A DNA stretch of 42,052 bases from a virus, in the IMG/VR virus record IMGVR_UViG_3300047629_000038, positions 1-42,052 of that record; one strand, given 5' to 3'. The position numbers were made by a program, and so were the translations under genes. Of the stretch, positions 1-7,196 are shown in pieces. The stretch's first letter is position 1. Every line of letters begins with the position of its first letter. The notes under the pieces are model-generated. The model made no database searches. It was not told where the DNA came from and was given only the letters and a program-made list of their open reading frames with translations.

Positions 1-513
1 GCCACGCTCACCGACAACACCCACCTCACTCTCGCCGCCGAAAACGAGCTGCTTCAGAAAGGCTGGTCTGGCGCGTCGAGCGGCAGCGAGGGATACCTAC
101 TGACGGACGTAGACCTTTTCCTCGACCAGTGCAGCCGCATAACAGTAAACGGCGGCAAGGGCGGCGGCGCCGTCCTCTGCCGTGGCGCGGCGCAGTGCAT
201 CCTGAACCTCAACTGCGAGGCCGTGTACCTGGACTCCGCGAGCACCCTCAACAGGGGACGCATCGTCACCAACCGCGAGTCCGGTGAAGAAGAAACGAAC
301 CGCATCATCGATCTCGGCGTCAACAATCTCTTCGAGGACTTCAACTACCAGCTGGGCGTCGCGATCTTGGAGCGTCCGCTGCCGAGCTACACGACGGTGC
401 AGAGGAACGCGCTGCCGACGCAGAGGCCGGGGACGCAGATCTACGTGAGCGACGGGGGTGCCGGGAAAGTCTTCCAGGGCTGGAACGGCACCGAATGGGT
501 AGCACTGGGGTAA
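1..513 (+). CDS. Tail fibre/spike protein, C-terminal part (cut by window edge)
   Basis: The frame is open from the first base, so the gene starts before the window; 170 codons are visible and end in TAA at 511-513. The first half reads like short beta-strand turns (repeated TLTDNTHLTL / RITVNGGKGG patterns) of the kind seen in right-handed beta-helix spike or fibre proteins. The end (YVSDGGAGKVFQGWNG) resembles the C-terminal cap common in phage tail appendage proteins. The gp25-like and J-like baseplate genes follow directly. Host-receptor binding is the likely role, but this is inferred from fold style and position. The exact family is not recognised. Confidence 0.6.
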   Translation, partial: ATLTDNTHLTLAAENELLQKGWSGASSGSEGYLLTDVDLFLDQCSRITVNGGKGGGAVLCRGAAQCILNLNCEAVYLDSASTLNRGRIVTNRESGEEETNRIIDLGVNNLFEDFNYQLGVAILERPLPSYTTVQRNALPTQRPGTQIYVSDGGAGKVFQGWNGTEWVALG

Positions 514-546
514 ACCCAAACCTTGTAGGTCAGGAAGGTGCGCGTT

Positions 547-858
547 ATGAAGGTCGCAACGCCTCATTTTGCATACCCTTTCGCCTTCAACGCTAAGGGA
601 GAAGCCATCGTCGTAGAGCAAGACGGCGAAGCCGACTGGAGGGCGCGTGCGGCGAACGTCGCCGTGTGCCCCGTCGGATTCCGTGAGGACCTACCCGAAT
701 ACGGCGTACCGCCTCTGCTGTTCGCCACCATCCCCATTGACGTGGCCGGTATCAGGGAGGCGATCTCGCGCTGGGCCGAACTGGACGCGAGCGTCGAAGA
801 ACACGCCGAAGGGCTAGACCAGACCGTGCGCGCCGTGATCGCCGAAGTGAGCGGGTGA
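547..858 (+). CDS. Baseplate wedge protein, gp25/gpW-like
   Basis: A 103-residue protein. ATG 547 is preferred over an in-frame GTG at 538 because AGGAAGG (532-538) sits 8 bases before it. The segment VAVCPVGFREDLPEYGVP resembles the core of GPW/gp25 baseplate proteins, where a strand is followed by a conserved Arg and a D(Y/F)G-like turn. A helical C-terminus follows. The length matches the family (about 100-130 residues). It sits immediately before the J-like gene, the usual W-J-I order of P2-like baseplates. Its role would be a structural wedge subunit of the baseplate. The call rests on order plus a weak motif. Confidence 0.6.
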   Translation: MKVATPHFAYPFAFNAKGEAIVVEQDGEADWRARAANVAVCPVGFREDLPEYGVPPLLFATIPIDVAGIREAISRWAELDASVEEHAEGLDQTVRAVIAEVSG

Positions 859-859
859 C

Positions 860-2317
860 ATGCCTTTCGTCGAAGTCGAAATAACGCAGAACGAACAGAT
901 GATCCGCGAAGAAGGCGTCGCGAAGCTCAGGGAACTCCTCGAAGCGCGCGGGATCGCCGGCTGGCAGCCGAACGAAGCGGACCTCACCGTGATCGTCCTC
1001 TCGACCGTCGCCTCGATGGTCCCGAGCGTCGCCCAGATCGCGGCCGTCGTACCAGCCGCCATCTTCCGCAAGTATGGCACCGAACTGGTCAAAACGCCCT
1101 ACAACGAAGGCGCGGCTGCGACCGTCACAACTAAATGGAAGCTCCTCGAAGAAGGCGGCAAATACGCGCCGCACACGATCGAAGCGGGGACGCAACTGAC
1201 GATCGGCACCCTCGCGTTCTACGTTCAGGCGAACGTCTCGGTGAAAGAAGGCGAATCCGAAGCGACCGCGGTCCTCGTGGCCTCAGAACGAGGAACGGAA
1301 TACAACGGACTCACCGGCACCGTCGAACTGGTCGACGCCATCTCCTGGGTGAAAGAAGTCCTGATCGTCGGCGAAACGACGGGCGGCGCGAACCAGGAAT
1401 CCGACGAAGAATACCAGAGCCGGCTCGCGGCCGCCCTCAAGCTGCAAGCCCCCCGCCCGATCACGGCTGCGAACTTCGCCGAAATGGCGCTCCAGGTGCC
1501 TTCCAACGCCGTGCCGGCGGGGATCGACGTGGGGCGCACCACCGCCATCGACGGCTTCAACCCCGAAGCTCACAAATTCAAAGGCGAAATCGAAAACGGC
1601 AAAACCACGGTCAAAGCCGTGACGAGCTTCACCGGGGTGTCCTCCGAATCGAAATCGCTCCCCCAGATCCATCCCGGCACCGAAGTGTCCGGGACCGGCA
1701 TCCTCGCTGGCACGACCGTGGTCAGCGTGAACGAAGGTGCGAAAACGCTCATCCTCAGCCTCGCCGCGACGAAAACGGAAACGACCGAATTCACGACGAA
1801 AGGCAGCTACGAAAACCAGCGCACCGTGACCGTGTTCGTCACTGAAGACGCAGGGAAAGCCCTTAGCGCAGAAGCGATGGAGGCGATCCAGGACTACCTC
1901 GAAGAATTCAGGGAGCTCAACTTCGTGGTCTTCGTCGAACCGGCCTCCTACAACGAAGTCCGCGTGACGACACAGATCCACGTCCTGCCGGGGTACACCG
2001 AAGCGTCGGTCGTGGCGAACGTCAAAACGGCGCTCGAAAAGTACCTCAGCCCCGAAACCTTCGGCAATCCGACCGGGCAGACGACCGGCGCCAACTCGTG
2101 GCTCAACGCGACACAGGGCTACAACATCGTGCGCTACAATACGCTCCTGGGCGTGATCGAGGCCGTCCCGGGGGTGCAGTACGTATTCGCCGGCAGCACG
2201 GGGCTGGCGGTCGGGCTGGAAGAAGCCCCCGGCGTGAAAATCGCCGACCTCACGCTGCGGGGCCCGGCTCCCCTGCCGGAAACCAAACCTGCCAACATCG
2301 TCGTCACGAGCGCCTAG
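860..2317 (+). CDS. Baseplate J-like protein
   Basis: A 485-residue protein starting one base after the preceding TGA, so translation is probably coupled. The N-terminal half has the baseplate J/gp47 style: a helical start, then a beta domain around residues 95-180 ending in the typical GGANQESDEEYQSRL motif, where the loop with D/E-x-x-Y/L-R is a J-family hallmark. Residues about 235-310 look like an inserted beta-sandwich (VSGTGILAGTTVVSV), a module frequent in virion proteins. The C-terminal half returns to the J fold (VTVFVTEDAG, VQYVFAG). It would form the baseplate wedge with its neighbours. Glu and Lys codons are mostly GAA/AAA here, unlike the early genes. Confidence 0.8.
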   Translation: MPFVEVEITQNEQMIREEGVAKLRELLEARGIAGWQPNEADLTVIVLSTVASMVPSVAQIAAVVPAAIFRKYGTELVKTPYNEGAAATVTTKWKLLEEGGKYAPHTIEAGTQLTIGTLAFYVQANVSVKEGESEATAVLVASERGTEYNGLTGTVELVDAISWVKEVLIVGETTGGANQESDEEYQSRLAAALKLQAPRPITAANFAEMALQVPSNAVPAGIDVGRTTAIDGFNPEAHKFKGEIENGKTTVKAVTSFTGVSSESKSLPQIHPGTEVSGTGILAGTTVVSVNEGAKTLILSLAATKTETTEFTTKGSYENQRTVTVFVTEDAGKALSAEAMEAIQDYLEEFRELNFVVFVEPASYNEVRVTTQIHVLPGYTEASVVANVKTALEKYLSPETFGNPTGQTTGANSWLNATQGYNIVRYNTLLGVIEAVPGVQYVFAGSTGLAVGLEEAPGVKIADLTLRGPAPLPETKPANIVVTSA

Positions 2318-2321
2318 GGAG

Positions 2322-3503
2322 ATGCCCAAGCTCGTCCAGTCGGTGGTAGCCCGAGGGAGCGGCACGTTGACTTTCGCGAAAAGCGTCGGCGTGGGCAGCT
2401 TCCTGATTCTCGTCGCGTCCAACGATCACTCTCCCAACAACATCACCGCCGTCACGGGTGGAGGCGCGAAGTGGCGGAGGGCAATCTCGGCAGAAGGAGG
2501 ACCAGGGAACGGCAGCAACGACATCTGGTACGGCGAACGGAGCACTGGAGGCACCGCCATCGAAGTCACGGTCTCCGCAGTCGCCACCGAGGAGATATAC
2601 GTCTCCGAGTGGACGGGGGTAGGAATACTCAGGGGTGCCGCGAAGAACGAAAACCAGATCGGCCCGAGAGCCACGACACCGCTGCTGCCAGCCGAAGAAG
2701 ACGACCTCGTGCTGGTCGTCATGTCGTCCGGCTTCGGCTCCGAAGAAACCTACGCAAACGGCTTCACGCAGCTATCGGCCGAATTCACGTCGCTCGCAAA
2801 AAAATACTCCGATGCCGCCATCCTCCTCGACGCGGAGCCCGGGCTCACGGGCACCACGATCGGCAACTCCAGCTCAGGCGCGTACGGAACGGCCATCGCG
2901 GTCTTCGCCCCCGGCATCTTCGGCCCTCGACTGATCGCCCGCCTCGAACCCTGGATGACGCCCGACCTGGAAAGGCTCGCCCTCGCCCTAGGGCGAATGT
3001 TCGACCCGATCCTGGAACTAGCCGAAGAAAGCGGCGCGGACGGCGAACCCAGTTATGTGCCCGCTTGGGGCATCCTGCTCGAAGCGGAACGCGCGACCCT
3101 CCGAGAGCTCCCGTACCTCGGCCAGTACGTCGGGGTAGAAGTCCCGAAAGGCGCGACGGAAGCCGAAGCGCGCACGCTGGTGAAAGCCGAGTCCGGTCTC
3201 GCCCGCGGAACGCTCAGGTCGCTCGAAGAAGCGATCAAGGGTGTGCTCGGCAGAGCGCCGTTTCGGATCGAGGAGCGGACTAACCCGAAAACGAGCGAAG
3301 AAGAAGCTTACTGGTTGACGATCGTGGTTCAGAAAGGTAAAGCGAGCAACGCGCTTTACGAAGCGGTGAACGGAGTCATACCGGCCGGAATCCTCTACGA
3401 AATCTTGCAAGTCGAAAATGCTTGGATCGAGGGCGAAAAAACCTGGGAAGAAGTGAAAGCCGGCCTGAAATGGAGCACACCACCCAAAGAATCGGAATAT
3501 TGA
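2322..3503 (+). CDS. Tail protein, probable gpI-like baseplate protein fused to an N-terminal beta domain
   Basis: A 393-residue protein following the J-like gene after 4 bases. Residues about 1-195 form a beta-rich domain with the pattern of carbohydrate-binding or adhesin sandwiches (NSSSGAYGTAIAVF at the end). Residues about 200-393 are mixed helix/strand (LEPWMTPDLERLALALGRMFDPI...). They contain a run that brings the protein to a P2 gpI-like position and size. By gene order W-J-I it should connect the baseplate to fibres. The fusion of a surface-like sandwich to a gpI-like part is inference from composition. GAA/AAA codon preference matches the J-like gene. Confidence 0.5.
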   Translation: MPKLVQSVVARGSGTLTFAKSVGVGSFLILVASNDHSPNNITAVTGGGAKWRRAISAEGGPGNGSNDIWYGERSTGGTAIEVTVSAVATEEIYVSEWTGVGILRGAAKNENQIGPRATTPLLPAEEDDLVLVVMSSGFGSEETYANGFTQLSAEFTSLAKKYSDAAILLDAEPGLTGTTIGNSSSGAYGTAIAVFAPGIFGPRLIARLEPWMTPDLERLALALGRMFDPILELAEESGADGEPSYVPAWGILLEAERATLRELPYLGQYVGVEVPKGATEAEARTLVKAESGLARGTLRSLEEAIKGVLGRAPFRIEERTNPKTSEEEAYWLTIVVQKGKASNALYEAVNGVIPAGILYEILQVENAWIEGEKTWEEVKAGLKWSTPPKESEY

Positions 3504-3517
3504 CAAAATCAGATCTA

Positions 3518-3838
3518 CTAGCGACGGTTAGCGTTGTACCAGAGGTTGTAGTGGTGTTGGCATAGACCGCGCCCAGCGTGCGGCTTGTTGCATCCGGCCT
3601 CTGAACAGCCTCGCGGTGGTTTCCGTTTCTTGCGGTTGCGGGACTGTTCTAGTCGTGTAGCCCATCGGCAGTTGCTCGGTTCGTAGTTGCCGTCGGGATC
3701 GACGCGCTCCAGTGAGTATCCATGTGGGGGCTCACCCATGTCGGGTATCGCGGTGAGTCCACGGCAATCACGGTCCAAAGCCCATAGCGCACCCCGAGCA
3801 TAGAAGGAGAATATCACAATCATGCCCGAACACGTCAC
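3518..3838 (-). CDS. HNH endonuclease-like protein, probably N-terminally shortened
   Basis: Opposite to the tail genes. The core [20 protein letters not shown] followed by WAT and a basic tail is the classic phage HNH signature, in which R/D and N residues form the His-metal site. A second zinc-type motif ([16 protein letters not shown] then HH) lies at the C-terminus. Family members are usually about 150-170 residues with a W-x-x-F-x-x-F segment before DMGEPP. Here that segment is degenerate ([15 protein letters not shown]), so the N-terminus looks eroded or frameshifted. The GTG at 3838 overlaps the next tail gene, and the ATG at 3823 is another option. It is a free-standing homing-type gene between two tail genes. 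Confidence 0.55.
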   Translation of the reverse strand: MTCSGMIVIFSFYARGALWALDRDCRGLTAIPDMGEPPHGYSLERVDPDGNYEPSNCRWATRLEQSRNRKKRKPPRGCSEAGCNKPHAGRGLCQHHYNLWYNANRR

Positions 3839-4505
3839 TTCAGCACCGTGGGAAATACCTTACCCCGGGTCCGTGGGTGAAGTCAAACTCGGCGCGACGA
3901 ACATGCAGGAAATCGCCGAACGTGTCACGGTGATATTCAAAGAACGGTTGACGACGCTCTCCGTGCATGGCGCGTCGTTCACGGCGAAAAGCGGGGAACT
4001 CGTTGAGGCTTCGGCAGCGATCACGGTCACTCTACCCGCAGCTGCGGCGAACGCGGTCGTGGGCGTTTTGGCGAACGGGCACGAAGTTACGATAGGCGCG
4101 GGCGGGGCGCTGATCTATGGTGACTTCGTAGAAGGCAAAACGCCGATCAAGCTGGTCGGTTTCCAGCATGTCGTGCTCGTCTCGGATGGGGTGAACTGGT
4201 TCATCGTCGCCGGCGAACCCAAGCGGGAAAACGTCTACGGGGCACCGACCGAAAGAGCAACCGGAGCTGAATTCGAACCGAGTGGCACACGTCCGGTGTT
4301 CGTTTCGATGTGGGCATTTAGGACCGCCGCCGAAAGCTACTCGATCGAAGTCTTGGTAGGTGGCGTAGAAGTAGCGAAAATATCCGCCGATGCGGAGGCG
4401 AACCAAGTCCGGGGAACAAGTTTCATTTGCCCGCCTGGGATCAAGTGGCAAGCTAAAGCGACATCAGGATCACCCAAGGTGTTCACGTCTTATTATGTCC
4501 TCTAA
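3822..4505 (+). CDS. Tail fibre/appendage protein
   Basis: A 227-residue protein. ATG 3822 follows AAGGAG at about 3804-3809. Residues about 45-130 carry a repetitive beta pattern ([19 protein letters not shown] then [15 protein letters not shown] and [17 protein letters not shown]) known from phage tail fibre tips and particle-associated proteins with a trimeric or sandwich fold. The C-terminal 80 residues look like a second beta-sandwich. No enzyme motif is seen. It probably ends the tail operon: the next gene is on the opposite strand. Function as a fibre or decorating appendage is inferred from pattern and position. Confidence 0.55.
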   Translation: MPEHVTSAPWEIPYPGSVGEVKLGATNMQEIAERVTVIFKERLTTLSVHGASFTAKSGELVEASAAITVTLPAAAANAVVGVLANGHEVTIGAGGALIYGDFVEGKTPIKLVGFQHVVLVSDGVNWFIVAGEPKRENVYGAPTERATGAEFEPSGTRPVFVSMWAFRTAAESYSIEVLVGGVEVAKISADAEANQVRGTSFICPPGIKWQAKATSGSPKVFTSYYVL

Positions 4506-4582
4506 ATGAGGCTTCGATGGTGTGTGAATCTCTCGTCCGCGGATTCGGCTCATAGCCCGTAAGCTCAGAGTAAGGGGATAGT

Positions 4583-5110
4583 TTAGCCGGAGCCTTTTGT
4601 ACAGGTTGAAGGTGTACAATTATTAGCTGCCCCAGTTAGCGCAGTCTCAAGGAACGTCACCTTATTGGGGTAGCGGCCCATGTGAGTGCAGCTTGCATAT
4701 TCGGCCGAGTACCCAACGCCTTCATAGTAAAGCGTTTCGCCACTTTCACCGAAGCGACAGGAATAGCGGCCCACGTAAAAGTGAGCACTCATCGCCGTGA
4801 ACTGTGGAGTATTGCCCGCACCATTTGCGGCACGCTGGGCGATAATGAGTGCGAACTCGCAAAAAGCGGCGCGGCGTGAACCCCAGCTATCAGGATCTTG
4901 GCGGAAGATGGCCGTCATGGAACTGGGGCTGATCGTAAGCGTGAGGTGCGCATAGCGGACTTCTTCGTCGGCACTCCATGCGCTCCCACAGCGGATGGTC
5001 TGTCCTTCGGCGATCTGTGGGGTAGTGAACAGGATGGTATTAGCAGTGAGCACAACGAGGAGCATCGGCCAGTAAGTGGCGCGCATGAGGTTTGCTAGCT
5101 TGGTGGGCAT
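4583..5110 (-). CDS. Secreted cysteine-containing protein of unknown function (candidate moron)
   Basis: A 175-residue protein. ATG 5110 is chosen because GGGAGGTCCCG directly precedes it on this strand. Residues 1-35 form a Sec-type signal peptide: basic start, hydrophobic stretch WPMLLVVLTANTILF, then QIAEG. The mature part has several Cys residues (IRCGSAW, FCEFA, YSCRF, SCTHMG, NCTPSTCTK), suggesting disulfides and an extracellular site. Many Tyr/Ser/Gly residues suggest a beta-rich domain. It is alone on its strand between the tail and lysis modules and has its own GC-rich leader hairpin, the usual setting of a lysogenic-conversion gene. No family is recognised. Confidence 0.55.
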   Translation of the reverse strand: MPTKLANLMRATYWPMLLVVLTANTILFTTPQIAEGQTIRCGSAWSADEEVRYAHLTLTISPSSMTAIFRQDPDSWGSRRAAFCEFALIIAQRAANGAGNTPQFTAMSAHFYVGRYSCRFGESGETLYYEGVGYSAEYASCTHMGRYPNKVTFLETALTGAANNCTPSTCTKGSG

Positions 5111-5134
5111 CGGGACCTCCCGGGGTCTCGGTCG

Positions 5135-5164
5135 GCCCCCCGGCGCTCCCAACGCGCGGGGGGC
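5135..5164 (-). promoter_or_regulatory. GC-rich leader hairpin before the secreted-protein gene
   Basis: GCCCCCC (5135-5141) pairs with GGGGGGC (5158-5164), with inner GCGC pairs. Read on the minus strand it lies 24 bases before the ATG at 5110. Very similar stems precede the genes at 19115 and 22601. There is no T-run, so it is a leader structure or attenuator rather than a simple terminator. From here to 5324 I see no convincing gene; a weak 55-codon GTG frame starts near 5176. Confidence 0.5.
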
Positions 5165-5324
5165 TATTGCGTTGTGCCGAACAAGCGTATCAAGATCGTC
5201 TCGGCGGGGGTGCGGCCGGCTTGGAGTTCGGGCATCGTGCTGGTGATGTCTGCTTCTACACGAGGCGATCGGGTGTCGCGCGGGGCCGGGTCGCCAACAA
5301 CATATCTACACCGGGGCGGTCGAG

Positions 5325-5651
5325 ATGCCAGCTACCATTGAGAGCCGTGTAAACGACCTGGCGATAGCCCAGGCGGCTGCGGAGCAGCGTGTGGCTGAGC
5401 TAGTCCGCCAAGTCGGCTTACTGTCTCCCCTCACGACGCAGATCGTGGAGGTCAAGGGCTTCGTCAAGGAGGTCCAGAACGAAGTAGGCCGCGTCGGGGA
5501 GCGTGTCGAAAAGATCGACCAGGGTATCCTCAATCGCGCGAAAGAAGAGCGAGAGGACAGGCGTTCGGTCAAGATCGCGCTCTACGGTCTGACTGGGAGC
5601 ATCCTCGCTAGTGTCGTCGGTGCGCTTGTCGCGATCCTGGGGCACCTATGA
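5325..5651 (+). CDS. Coiled-coil protein with C-terminal membrane segment (XhlA/holin-like)
   Basis: A 108-residue protein. Residues about 5-80 are heptad-like and charged (coiled coil). Residues about 86-106 (IALYGLTGSILASVVGALVAI) form a single membrane helix at the very C-terminus. This arrangement is that of haemolysin XhlA-like and other accessory lysis proteins. It opens a run of small membrane proteins leading to the muramidase gene, and the next gene overlaps its stop by ATGA. Its role in lysis is inferred from layout; tail-anchored regulatory functions are possible. Confidence 0.5.
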   Translation: MPATIESRVNDLAIAQAAAEQRVAELVRQVGLLSPLTTQIVEVKGFVKEVQNEVGRVGERVEKIDQGILNRAKEEREDRRSVKIALYGLTGSILASVVGALVAILGHL

Positions 5652-5953
5652 GACGGGTCAGGTCGCGTCTCGCGCTCCTCGTCATCATGTTCCTCGTCAC
5701 CGTCGATTCGGTGGGGCTCCCTATCTCGATCGTTGCGATCAACCATGTCGTCCGCAACACTGCGAGGATCGAACATAACGCTGTGACCACGGGTGCGTTG
5801 TGCCGTGGGGAGAACACGGTGGATGCGATCCTCGTGACGGAGATCCTTGGGAATATCCAGGTGGTCCTGAAGAGTACGCCACCCGCGGAGCGGCCGGCCG
5901 CTAAGACGCGGATGCTGGACAGCGCATACGCTTTGAGGCCGAAGAAGTGCTGA
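5648..5953 (+). CDS. Small membrane protein of the lysis region
   Basis: A 101-residue protein overlapping the previous gene by ATGA. Residues about 7-30 are hydrophobic (LALLVIMFLVTVDSVGLPISIVAI), acting as a membrane anchor or uncleaved signal. A short soluble part with ALCRGEN follows. This form (N-terminal membrane helix plus Cys-containing tail) is common among small proteins next to actinophage endolysins. It may be a holin or antiholin partner. No named family is recognised. Confidence 0.45.
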   Translation: MRRVRSRLALLVIMFLVTVDSVGLPISIVAINHVVRNTARIEHNAVTTGALCRGENTVDAILVTEILGNIQVVLKSTPPAERPAAKTRMLDSAYALRPKKC

Positions 5954-5965
5954 GACGGGAGATAC

Positions 5966-6283
5966 GTGATTCGACTGCGACAGCACCTCGCCATCGTCCA
6001 GGCCGCGGAACGGGACCGCACGAACACGCTCGTCGCGATGGCTGCTTCTCTCGCGATCTTCGTCTACTTCGAGCTCGGCCGTAGGCAGCGTCTCGGGGAA
6101 GCCCGCGAAGAGACCCGTCGCGCGTGGGTTGACGGTCAGCTCAGCGAACTACGAGACGGTGAGCTCGGGCACCGTGAGAGAGCGGCAGGAGTTCGCAACA
6201 TTGGGCGGCTTCTCGTCGGTGCAGCGACTGTGGCTGTCGCTCTCGTGGCCCTCGTCGGGCTGTTGGCGAGTCACACGATCTAA
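5966..6283 (+). CDS. Two-helix membrane protein
   Basis: A 105-residue protein with start GTG 5966 after GGGAGA. Hydrophobic stretches at about residues 21-37 (TLVAMAASLAIFVYFEL) and 80-102 (LLVGAATVAVALVALVGLLAS) flank a charged helix of about 40 residues, suggesting a hairpin membrane protein. It sits in the small-membrane-protein cluster of the lysis region. Holin or holin-like is possible. Its stop overlaps the convergent gene ending at 6280. Confidence 0.45.
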   Translation: MIRLRQHLAIVQAAERDRTNTLVAMAASLAIFVYFELGRRQRLGEAREETRRAWVDGQLSELRDGELGHRERAAGVRNIGRLLVGAATVAVALVALVGLLASHTI

Positions 6284-6564
6284 ACGGGCGCGAGCAGGCA
6301 ATCCTCAAGCTCGGCGCGGACTTCTTCGGAGAGGCGCAGGTCGCCGCGGCATCCGCTGGCGCGCTCGCGCAACTCGGGCGGGATCGAGAGGTCGTGCTTC
6401 GCTGCCGCGGCGACCAGTAGCTCGATCTGCGCATATAGCGCGGCCTTGCGTACTTCGAGGGCATGCGCACGCGTGAGGTCTTCCGCGGTGCAGGCCATCG
6501 TGGGGCGGTGGACCCCCGGTTCTACCTCGACTAGAACACCATAGTTGTAGACGCCGGAAAGCAT
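6280..6564 (-). CDS. Hypothetical protein on the opposite strand in the lysis region
   Basis: A 94-residue acidic, helical protein (TRAHALEVRKAALYAQIELLV and LSEEVRAELEDCLL). It ends in a 4-base convergent overlap with the preceding gene and starts 29 bases from the divergent gene at 6594. No Shine-Dalgarno is seen. Instead TACAAT lies on this strand about 7 bases before the ATG, a possible -10 box giving a nearly leaderless mRNA. No family is recognised; a shadow reading cannot be excluded. Confidence 0.4.
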   Translation of the reverse strand: MLSGVYNYGVLVEVEPGVHRPTMACTAEDLTRAHALEVRKAALYAQIELLVAAAAKHDLSIPPELRERASGCRGDLRLSEEVRAELEDCLLAPV

Positions 6565-6593
6565 GGCTCATATTGTAGAGGAGGGGGAAGACG

Positions 6594-6776
6594 GTGTTTA
6601 CTTCCTGGAACTGGACCGAAGTAGGCGAGAGCACGGTCGTCTCTATCGCGTTCGTTCTCGCGCCTCTCTTGTGGCGTGTAGAGAAACACCGTCGCCAATC
6701 CGTGCGGCAGCACGCTGAGCAGATGGCTGCGCACGCGAAGGTCCACCGGCAGCTCGGGATCGAGGAGGACTCGTGA
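6594..6776 (+). CDS. Small membrane-anchored protein
   Basis: A 60-residue protein with start GTG 6594 and a strong GAGGAGGGGG ribosome site just upstream. Residues about 12-28 (STVVSIAFVLAPLLWRV) form one membrane helix. The rest is a basic, His/Gln-rich amphipathic helix (RRQSVRQHAEQMAAHAKVHR). It overlaps the next gene by GTGA. It could be a pinholin-type or accessory lysis protein; the function is not shown by sequence. Confidence 0.5.
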   Translation: MFTSWNWTEVGESTVVSIAFVLAPLLWRVEKHRRQSVRQHAEQMAAHAKVHRQLGIEEDS

Positions 6777-7126
6777 CCCACCTGGCGCTGTTCTACTTCC
6801 CGACGTTCTGGCACTTTCTGAGCGGCAACGGCTACCAGTTCTGGAGTGGTGTCGCGGGAAGTTTCGTCATGTCGTGCGGCATCCTGACCTTCGTCGTCAA
6901 GCATAACTGCCATATTCACAGGTGCCTACGTTTGAGCTGGCACCCGGACGCCGAAGGTCATCCTGTTTGCAAGAAGCACCATGAGGACCATCCATCGCGC
7001 GGCTGGTTCCGAAGCGATAGGAGTCACCCTCGGCACGCTAGCTGCCGTTCCAAACCAGTGGGCGTGGAATCTATACGCCCGATGACCCAGCTACCTGTAG
7101 AGGAGGGCCACGATGCCACGACCTAA
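6773..7126 (+). CDS. Small membrane protein with His/Cys-rich tail
   Basis: A 117-residue protein. A membrane helix around residues 22-43 is followed by HNCHIHRCLRLSWHP and VCKKHHEDHP. This HNCH-x-x-RC...C-x-x-HH pattern is one I associate with a recurring small membrane protein of actinophage lysis regions; the His and Cys could bind metal. The last 40 residues look unlike that family and may be an extension. It is coupled by overlap to the genes on both sides. A structural or lysis-timing role is a guess. Confidence 0.5.
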   Translation: MTHLALFYFPTFWHFLSGNGYQFWSGVAGSFVMSCGILTFVVKHNCHIHRCLRLSWHPDAEGHPVCKKHHEDHPSRGWFRSDRSHPRHASCRSKPVGVESIRPMTQLPVEEGHDATT

Positions 7127-7196
7127 CAACGGGAAGACCCGCATCCTTAGCGCCAGCGAAAACAGGGTTCCGGAGCAGCTTGGGGATAACCGATGA
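7113..7196 (+). CDS. 27-residue ORF coupled to the muramidase gene
   Basis: ATG 7113 with an excellent GAGGAGGG site at 7100-7106. It encodes a basic 27-residue peptide and ends in a TGA that overlaps the ATG of the muramidase gene (ATGA at 7193-7196). The muramidase ATG has no ribosome site of its own, so this short ORF probably serves to start translation of that gene by coupling. It may have no function as a peptide. Confidence 0.5.
   Translation: MPRPNNGKTRILSASENRVPEQLGDNR

Noticed and set aside
5092-5352. Open frames across 5092-5352 including a 55-codon GTG frame
   Set aside because: No ribosome site and no protein-like pattern; they cross the leader hairpin of the opposite-strand gene.
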